From: Natronosporangium hydrolyticum
GTDB lineage: Bacteria > Actinomycetota > Actinomycetes > Mycobacteriales > Micromonosporaceae
Assembly (NCBI RefSeq): GCF_016925615.1
Contig: NZ_CP070499.1
Coordinates: forward strand, 3,038,001-3,102,000
DNA length: 64,000 nt
Reading direction: 5' to 3'
Part shown: piece by piece, positions 58,725 through 64,000 of the stretch
How positions within the stretch are numbered: position 1 is the stretch's first letter
How the letters are laid out: every line of letters begins with the position of its first letter
Made by a program: the position numbers and the translations under genes
Notes under the pieces: model-generated
Told to the model about the DNA's origin: nothing
What the model saw: the letters and a program-made list of their open reading frames with translations, nothing else
The model's database searches: none

Positions 58725-60515
58725 TCAACCGTCACCAGCGGCGACGACGTGGCGACGGTCGTCGACCAGTCGCCGGGTCTCGCCGCGACGATCCAGCAAC
58801 TCCAGCAACGGCACCGCTACCCGGCGAGTCGTCGACAGCGCCCGCCGCGCCTGGCTGAGCGTGAACGGCTGTGGCAACTCCGCCAACACCGCCACCGCCG
58901 CCACCGCCGCATCCGGCGCCACCACTACCTGGTCCGCCAGGCGCAGCAACAGCCCTGCCCGCTCTGCCGCTGCCAGCTCGGCGGCGCCCAGGCCCAGCGC
59001 GGCGAGCTGGTCGCTGGCCGGCGCCTGGAACGGCGCGCCGGCCAACTCTGCCAGCAACTGCTCGGTGCGCAGGCGCAGCGGTTCGGGCAGTGCGGCGGCG
59101 CCGGTGGTGACCCGCCCGTCCCGCAGCGTCAAGGGTTCGGTCGCTAACGCCACCACCAGCGCCCGATCCGGTAACCCCAGCTGCCGCGCGGCGGTAGCGG
59201 ACGGCAACCCGCCGTCGAGCGGCTGCTCCCGTTGGTGGGCCTCGACCAGCTCGCGCAGCCGGTCCTGCTGTGCTCGCCACCAGCTTCGGTCGGCCAACCA
59301 GTCGCCGGCGACCGCCGCCATGTCTCCGGCGGGCACCCCCATGGTCACCAACTCGGTGCGCCGGATCAGCCGCCGACGGCGCAGCTCCGACACCAGGTCC
59401 GGGGCGCCGTCGAGCTCGGCCAGCAGCGCCGCCCGCGCCGCCGCCGCACCCCGGCGACGGGGCATCTCCGGCGGCGCCACATCCAGCATGCGCACGCCGC
59501 CCGCGATGTGATTCCGGCCCGGGTCGCGCAACAACCCCCGGTCCCCCACGTGCAACGGCAGCGGCCTCGCCAGCCGCAGCCGAGCCGTGTCTGCGCCCAA
59601 CGGCCGTACCCGCACCGGCACCGCGGCCGCCCCGACATGGAGCTGGAGCTGCCCTGGCAGCGCCGTGGCTGGGTCCCCGGTGACTCGGACATCGACCAGC
59701 CCGGTTACCTGGAAACCGCCGGGACAAACCAGCGCGTCCCCGCGGCGTACCTGTCCCCGGTCGATCCCCCGCAGATTGACCGCCACTCGGGCCACCCCAC
59801 TGATCTCCGCTACCGAGCCGCCCAGCGCCTGAAGTCCCCGCACCCGCACCGGCCGGCCGCTGCTCGCCAGCGCCAGCTCGTCGCCGACCCGTAGCGTCCC
59901 CGCCGGCAGTGTGCCGGTGAGCACAGTTCCGCTGCCGTGGATCGTGAAGACCCGATCCACCCACAGTCGCACCGGCGCTGACGTCTCCGCCGGCGGGACC
60001 GCCGCGGCCAGCCTGGCGAGCGCAGCCCGCAGCTGGACCAACCCTTCACCCGCTGGCCCCTCACCCGCTGGCGCGGAGACCAGCACCGGCGCGGCGGCCA
60101 GCCCCGCCAGGGAGGTCCCGGCCAACGCCGCCCGGGCGGACTCGACCGCCGCCGCCGGTTCTGCCAGGTCGGTGCGCGTCACCACCAGGACCCCGTGCCG
60201 CACCCCGAGCCCGTCCAGGGCAGCCAGGTGCTCGGCCGACTGCGGCATCCACCCCTCGTCCGCGGCGACCACCAGCAGCACTGCCGGCACCGGCCCCACG
60301 CCGGCGAGCATGTTCGGCACGAACCGCTCGTGCCCCGGAACATCAACGAACGCAACCGTCTCGCCGGTCGGCAAGTCGGTCCAGGCGAAGCCCAGGTCGA
60401 TCGTGAGGCCGCGCCGGCGCTCCTGCTCCCAGCGGTCCGGCTCCATCCCGGTCAACGCCCGCACCAAGGTGGACTTGCCGTGGTCGACGTGGCCGGCGGT
60501 CGCGACCACAAGCAC
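58725..60515 (-). CDS. selB: Selenocysteine-specific translation elongation factor
   Basis: A 596-residue SelB. The GTPase domain has GHVDHGKSTLVRALTG (P-loop), the switch region RRGLTIDLGFAW, DVPGHERFVPNML and VTRTDL. Then come the EF-Tu-like domains 2 and 3 (GSGTVLTGTLPAGTLRVGDEL, GDRGLLRDP). The C-terminal half consists of winged-helix repeats that bind the SECIS hairpin. Length is normal. It lies 3 bases after the NrfD-like gene of a formate dehydrogenase operon and should serve to insert Sec in that enzyme. selA, selD and the Sec tRNA are not in this window. Confidence 0.96.
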   Translation of the reverse strand: MLVVATAGHVDHGKSTLVRALTGMEPDRWEQERRRGLTIDLGFAWTDLPTGETVAFVDVPGHERFVPNMLAGVGPVPAVLLVVAADEGWMPQSAEHLAALDGLGVRHGVLVVTRTDLAEPAAAVESARAALAGTSLAGLAAAPVLVSAPAGEGPAGEGLVQLRAALARLAAAVPPAETSAPVRLWVDRVFTIHGSGTVLTGTLPAGTLRVGDELALASSGRPVRVRGLQALGGSVAEISGVARVAVNLRGIDRGQVRRGDALVCPGGFQVTGLVDVRVTGDPATALPGQLQLHVGAAAVPVRVRPLGADTARLRLARPLPLHVGDRGLLRDPGRNHIAGGVRMLDVAPPEMPRRRGAAAARAALLAELDGAPDLVSELRRRRLIRRTELVTMGVPAGDMAAVAGDWLADRSWWRAQQDRLRELVEAHQREQPLDGGLPSATAARQLGLPDRALVVALATEPLTLRDGRVTTGAAALPEPLRLRTEQLLAELAGAPFQAPASDQLAALGLGAAELAAAERAGLLLRLADQVVVAPDAAVAAVAVLAELPQPFTLSQARRALSTTRRVAVPLLELLDRRGETRRLVDDRRHVVAAGDG

Positions 60516-60518
60516 CGG

Positions 60519-61517
60519 CTACTCCTCCTTCGCGCCACCGAACTTGGCGCCACCGAGCTTGGCTTCGCCGAGTTTCCCGTCACCGTTGCGGGCAGCTAAC
60601 CGGGCCCGCTGGGGCACCACGGTATACCGCGGGTCCCGCGCCGAGGCTCGGCCAGCCTCGAACACGCCGAAGCGGACACAGAATGCACCGGCCAGCAACG
60701 CCGCTCCGGAGACCGCCGCCGCGACCCGGCTCCGCCGACCGGCCAGCGCACCGAGCGCGCCAGCGACGCTCAGCGCCCGCCCCGCCCGCAGCCACCGCCC
60801 GGCGGCACCCTGCCGATACGGCTCGGCCAGCGCTCCGAGCCGACCCTCCAACCGCCGCTCGGCGGCGAACTCCAGCGCCGCACCGGCCACCGCCAGCCGG
60901 CGGGCGGGCGCGCTCTCGCCGGTCGGGGCGGCGAGCAGCCCGACGCCGGCACCGCTCGCCAACGCGCTGCCGGCGAACAGGAAGGGCAGCTCCCGGTACG
61001 CCTCGTGCCACGCGGGTACCGCAGTATCGGCGAACAGCACCGCCGGATAGGTCATCATCGCCGGGCCGAGCAGGCCGGCGGCCCACCCGGCGGCCCGGCC
61101 AAGTCGGGGAAACCAGCCGGTGACCGCGGTCGTCCCCGCCACCCCACTGAGCGTGCCGAAGGCCGCCAACAGCCAGGAGCCCATACTCAGTGGCGAGGTC
61201 GGCCGGGCCACCCGGAGCATGTAGAGGAACCGGGCCGGGCGCCCCAGGTCATGAATGAGCGCGATGGTGCCGCTGGCCGCCGTTGCGGCCGCTGCCACCG
61301 CACCGGCCCGCGCCAGCCGTTGCCGACCGGTCGCCTCGGCGAGCACCGCCATCACCGCGGTCGCGCCAGCCGTCCCGCCGAAGAGGAGGTAGAGCGGAAC
61401 GTCCGGGGTTTTCCAGGTCGGCGCCTTGATGATCGGCTGCCCATAGTACGAGCGGAACTCGGCCTCCGGCACGGTCGCCGCCGGATCACCGCGGCGACCG
61501 CTTCCCGCCGCCGTCAT
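60519..61517 (-). CDS. NrfD/PsrC-like membrane subunit of formate dehydrogenase
   Basis: A 332-residue multi-pass protein with eight or nine helices: VPLYLLFGGTAGATAVMAVL, FGTLSGVAGTTAV, and others. The family mark YYGQPIIKAPTWKTPDVPLY is at the N-terminus, as in NrfD proteins of actinobacterial formate dehydrogenases. It should take electrons from the iron-sulfur subunit and reduce quinone. ATG 61517 overlaps the iron-sulfur stop as ATGA. The Gly/Ala/Lys-rich tail contains short repeats (KLGGAKF-type), probably flexible. Confidence 0.88.
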   Translation of the reverse strand: MTAAGSGRRGDPAATVPEAEFRSYYGQPIIKAPTWKTPDVPLYLLFGGTAGATAVMAVLAEATGRQRLARAGAVAAAATAASGTIALIHDLGRPARFLYMLRVARPTSPLSMGSWLLAAFGTLSGVAGTTAVTGWFPRLGRAAGWAAGLLGPAMMTYPAVLFADTAVPAWHEAYRELPFLFAGSALASGAGVGLLAAPTGESAPARRLAVAGAALEFAAERRLEGRLGALAEPYRQGAAGRWLRAGRALSVAGALGALAGRRSRVAAAVSGAALLAGAFCVRFGVFEAGRASARDPRYTVVPQRARLAARNGDGKLGEAKLGGAKFGGAKEE

Positions 61518-62416
61518 CGCCGGCCCGCTAGAAACGCTGCCGCGATGATGCCCGCGGCCGCGAGTGCAGCCGCCCCGGCCCGCTGCCACATCGCCGGTAG
61601 GTCCCGGGTGGTGACCACCGGGTCAGGCGGCAGCCCGTAGACCTCGGGCTCGTCGAGCAGGAGGAAGAAAGCGCCGTCGCCGCCGACGCCATCGGTCGGG
61701 TCGGCGCCGTAGAGCCGGGCGTTCGGCACCCCCTGTTGTTGCAGCCGCGCCACCCGTTGCTGCGCCCGCTCCCGCAGCTCGTCCCAGGGACCGAACTGGA
61801 TCGAGTCGGTCGGACATGCTTTGGCACAGGCCGGCTCCTGGCTGCCGCGCAGCCGGTCGTAGCAGAGCGTGCACTTCCACGCTCGGCCGTCCCCCGGCCG
61901 CAGGTCGATCACCCCGTACGGACAGGCTGGAACGCAGTAGCCGCACCCGTTGCAGATGTCCTCCTGGACCACGACGGTGCCGAACTCGGTGCGGAACAGC
62001 GACCCGGTCGGGCAGACATCCAGGCAGGCCGCGTGGGTGCAGTGCTTGCAGACGTCCGACATCATCAGCCAGCTCACATCCCGGTCCGGGTCCGCGGCCT
62101 GTTGGCCGGCCGGCGGGCCCATCGCCGGCATTCCCAGCGCCACCGGCCGCTGGCCGGCCGGGCGGGTCTGCTCCACGAAGGCGACGTGCCGCCACGTGTT
62201 CGCCCCCAGGTCCCCGCTGTTGTCGTACGAGGTGCCCCGCAGTTCCAATCCGTTGTCGGGGACCAGGTTCCATTCTTTGCACGCCACCTCGCAGGCCTTG
62301 CAGCCGATGCAGATACTGGTGTCGGTGAAGAATCCCATCCGGGGTGGATGGTCCGGCGGGTGCCCGGCCTGCCCCGCCACGTCGGCCACCGGCCCGGAAA
62401 GCAGGTTCTCGGTCAC
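61514..62416 (-). CDS. 4Fe-4S dicluster subunit of formate dehydrogenase
   Basis: A 300-residue electron-transfer subunit with four Cys clusters: CIGCKACEVACKEWN, CKHCTHAACLDVCP, CNGCGYCVPACP, and CTLCYDRLRGSQEPACAKACP, so four [4Fe-4S] centres. A C-terminal helix (about 280-298, ALAAAGIIAAAFLAG) anchors it to the membrane. It lies between the catalytic subunit and the NrfD-like gene, overlapping both by four bases. It fits the FdhB/FdnH type. Confidence 0.95.
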   Translation of the reverse strand: MTENLLSGPVADVAGQAGHPPDHPPRMGFFTDTSICIGCKACEVACKEWNLVPDNGLELRGTSYDNSGDLGANTWRHVAFVEQTRPAGQRPVALGMPAMGPPAGQQAADPDRDVSWLMMSDVCKHCTHAACLDVCPTGSLFRTEFGTVVVQEDICNGCGYCVPACPYGVIDLRPGDGRAWKCTLCYDRLRGSQEPACAKACPTDSIQFGPWDELRERAQQRVARLQQQGVPNARLYGADPTDGVGGDGAFFLLLDEPEVYGLPPDPVVTTRDLPAMWQRAGAAALAAAGIIAAAFLAGRR

Positions 62417-64000
62417 GTCGTCGCTCCTTCGGTCCCGGTCTGCTCGGTGATACCAGCCCGCCGCTGGTATTCGGCTATGAACTCACTCAGCGCCGCGCCC
62501 CGCGGCCGGCGCCCCGCGATGATGTCGCAGGTCGCCGCCTTCGACTCTTGGATGTGGACGTTCGGATCCAGGACCACGCCCAGCAGCTCGTTGCCCGCGT
62601 CACCGGTGGAGAGTCCGTTCGGCCCCCAGTGGTATGGCACGCCGACCTGGTGGATGGTCCGCCCGGCGATGGTCAGCGGCCGCATCCGTTCGGTCACCAG
62701 CACCCGGGCCTCGATCGCCCCCCGCCCGGTGACCACCGTCGCCCACCCGAGGTGCGACAGCCCTCGCTCCGCGGCGAGTGCGGGTGCGACCTCACAGAAC
62801 AGCTCCGGTTGCAGCTCCGCGAGGTACGGCAGGAACCGGCTCATCCCACCCGCGGTGTGATGCTCGGTGAGCCGGTAGGTGGTCAGCACATAGGGGAAGA
62901 CCGGTGACCGACTGGGGTTGAGCCGGTTGGCCCGGTGCGGGTAGACCTGCCGGGTCGGGTTGGCCTGCTGGGCGTAGAGCGGATTGGGCACCGGCGACTC
63001 GGGCGGTTCGTAGTGGGTCGGCAGCGGGCCATCCAGGAGGCCGGTCGGCACATAGAGCCAGGCCCGCCCGTCACTCTGCATGATGAAGGCGTCGGTGCCG
63101 GCGAGCGCGTGCTCCGCCCGCGCGCCGGGCGCCGGCGTGAAGTCGGGCGGTTTGTCGGCCTCGAAGTCCGGCGTATCCTCGCCCACCCAACGACGCTGCT
63201 CCGAATCCCACCACAGGTACGCCTTCCGGGCGCTCCAGGGCCGCCCGGCCGGGTCGGCCGAGGCCCGGTTGTAGAGCAGACGCCGGTTGTTCGGCCAGGC
63301 CCAGCCCCACTCTGGGGCCACCCAGGACTGTTCGCTGCCGGGCTTACGGCGCGCGGGTTGGTTCACCTCGTGCGCGAAGCAACCGCAGTAGATCCATGCG
63401 CCGCACGTGGTCGACCCGTCGTCACGGAGCTGGGTGAAGGTGGATAGCGCCGCACCGTCCGGGCCGACCCCGCCGATCTCCCGCAGCACCGCCGCCGCAT
63501 CCGGGTCAGCGACTTCGCCGGTGGTCGGATAATCCCACGTCAAGTCGAGGATGGGCCGGTCTCGCGGGTCGGTGGAGCCGGCCAGCTTCGCCCGGATCCG
63601 GCGGCCGAGGTGGTAGTAGAACCACAGCTCGCTGCGTTGGTCATCGACCGGCTCGACCGCCTGGTGCCGCCACTGCAACAGCCGCTGGGTGTTGGTGAAG
63701 GTGCCGGATTTTTCGGTGTGGGCGGCGGCTGGCAGGAAGAACACCTCGGTCGGGATCTGCTCGGTGATCAGCTCCCCAGTCTCGATCTCCGGCCCGTTGC
63801 GCCAAAAGGTAGCTGATTCGATCAGTTGCAGGTCCCGCACGACCAGCCACTCCAGATTGGCCATACCGAGCCGTTGCAGCTTGGCGTTGGCCGATCCCAC
63901 CGCCGGGTTCTCGCCGACCACAAAGTACCCCTTGACCGTACCCGCGATCTGGTCCAAAACCGTGCGGTAGGTGCCGTGGTCGCCGCTGATCCGGGGCAGA
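62413..64000 (-). CDS. Formate dehydrogenase large (molybdopterin) subunit, C-terminal part
   Basis: The reading frame is open to the window edge, so only the C-terminal 528 residues are present. Seen are AGTVKGYFVVGENPAVGS, WRNGPEIETGEL-type loops, FFLPAAAHTEKSGTFTNTQRLLQWR (cofactor-binding domain IV), YRLTEHHTAGGMSRFLPYLAELQPELFCEV (molybdopterin dinucleotide-binding) and IHQVGVPYHWGPNG. This is the FDH-N/O group. The Sec/Cys position in this family lies in the N-terminal third, outside the window; nearby selB suggests Sec. It oxidises formate, passing electrons to the iron-sulfur subunit. Confidence 0.93.
   Translation of the reverse strand, partial: LPRISGDHGTYRTVLDQIAGTVKGYFVVGENPAVGSANAKLQRLGMANLEWLVVRDLQLIESATFWRNGPEIETGELITEQIPTEVFFLPAAAHTEKSGTFTNTQRLLQWRHQAVEPVDDQRSELWFYYHLGRRIRAKLAGSTDPRDRPILDLTWDYPTTGEVADPDAAAVLREIGGVGPDGAALSTFTQLRDDGSTTCGAWIYCGCFAHEVNQPARRKPGSEQSWVAPEWGWAWPNNRRLLYNRASADPAGRPWSARKAYLWWDSEQRRWVGEDTPDFEADKPPDFTPAPGARAEHALAGTDAFIMQSDGRAWLYVPTGLLDGPLPTHYEPPESPVPNPLYAQQANPTRQVYPHRANRLNPSRSPVFPYVLTTYRLTEHHTAGGMSRFLPYLAELQPELFCEVAPALAAERGLSHLGWATVVTGRGAIEARVLVTERMRPLTIAGRTIHQVGVPYHWGPNGLSTGDAGNELLGVVLDPNVHIQESKAATCDIIAGRRPRGAALSEFIAEYQRRAGITEQTGTEGATT

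Noticed and set aside
57733-59511. 592-codon plus-strand frame over the FAH-family and selB genes
   Set aside because: Shadow with Arg/Gln/Ser-rich content; both minus-strand genes are unambiguous.
1-64000. tRNA, rRNA, CRISPR arrays, insertion sequences, attachment sites
   Set aside because: No cloverleaf, rRNA-like block, regular spacer array, transposase or integrase gene was recognisable on either strand by eye; tRNAscan or ISfinder searches could reveal weak cases.

Overview
The window is about 70 % G+C, with dense short-spaced operons, many GTG starts and strong third-position GC bias. Markers of high-GC actinobacteria include mshC (mycothiol synthesis), an F420-type luciferase-like oxidoreductase, the conserved mshC / SCO1664-like / DUF3090 / phosphatase / uppP block, SigB/SigF-type sigma factors and NarL-type two-component systems. 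A filamentous, Micromonosporaceae-like actinomycete is my inference. There are no rRNA or tRNA genes, no CRISPR array, and no gene-free stretch longer than about 300 bases.

The most interesting region is 1-8370, all on the minus strand. It reads like an actinobacterial version of the streptolysin S (sag) operon. In transcription order it holds: a 41-residue precursor absent from ordinary ORF lists (6065-6190), with the SagA-like features F4-x-x-x-V8, VAPG and a Cys-rich core; a hairpin; a SagB-type dehydrogenase; an E1-like/SagC-type leader-binding protein; a YcaO cyclodehydratase ending in PxPxP; two CPBP membrane proteases (SagE-like); and an ABC exporter (ATPase plus a permease cut by the window edge). 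Directly upstream lie a response regulator and a histidine kinase of the NarL type.

8499-18261 (+) carries three proteins with PH-like features, a DrrA-like ABC ATPase with two ABC-2 permeases, and a MacB-like ATPase/FtsX permease pair. Most of the MacB-like ATPase has a codon usage unlike every neighbour. 18464-29291 is mostly core: a HAD hydrolase, a small secreted protein, a PAC2 protein, a GntR/UTRA regulator, the mshC-uppP block, an F420 oxidoreductase, a DUF5703 protein and an M20 peptidase. 29482-39122 holds a secreted SGNH esterase and a sugar-acid-type catabolic locus: aldehyde dehydrogenase, FadR- and IclR-type regulators with visible operators, an enolase-superfamily dehydratase, a U32-like protein, an alcohol dehydrogenase and two SDRs.

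39293-46199 is a signalling block: a SigB-type sigma factor, a STAS-HATPase fusion, a STAS-sigma fusion, a GGDEF-EAL protein and a FIST sensor. 46400-58638 is mixed: an unknown Rossmann-like protein, a K+ channel, a shikimate-kinase-like protein, a DEDD/GIY-YIG nuclease, a divergent LVIVD/DUF305 pair, TspO, a frameshifted ricin-lectin/beta-helix protein, a D-amino-acid deaminase-like protein and a FAH-family protein. The right end (58725-64000, minus) is a formate dehydrogenase operon: a large subunit truncated by the window, a 4Fe-4S subunit and an NrfD-like subunit, followed by selB. This points to selenocysteine use.
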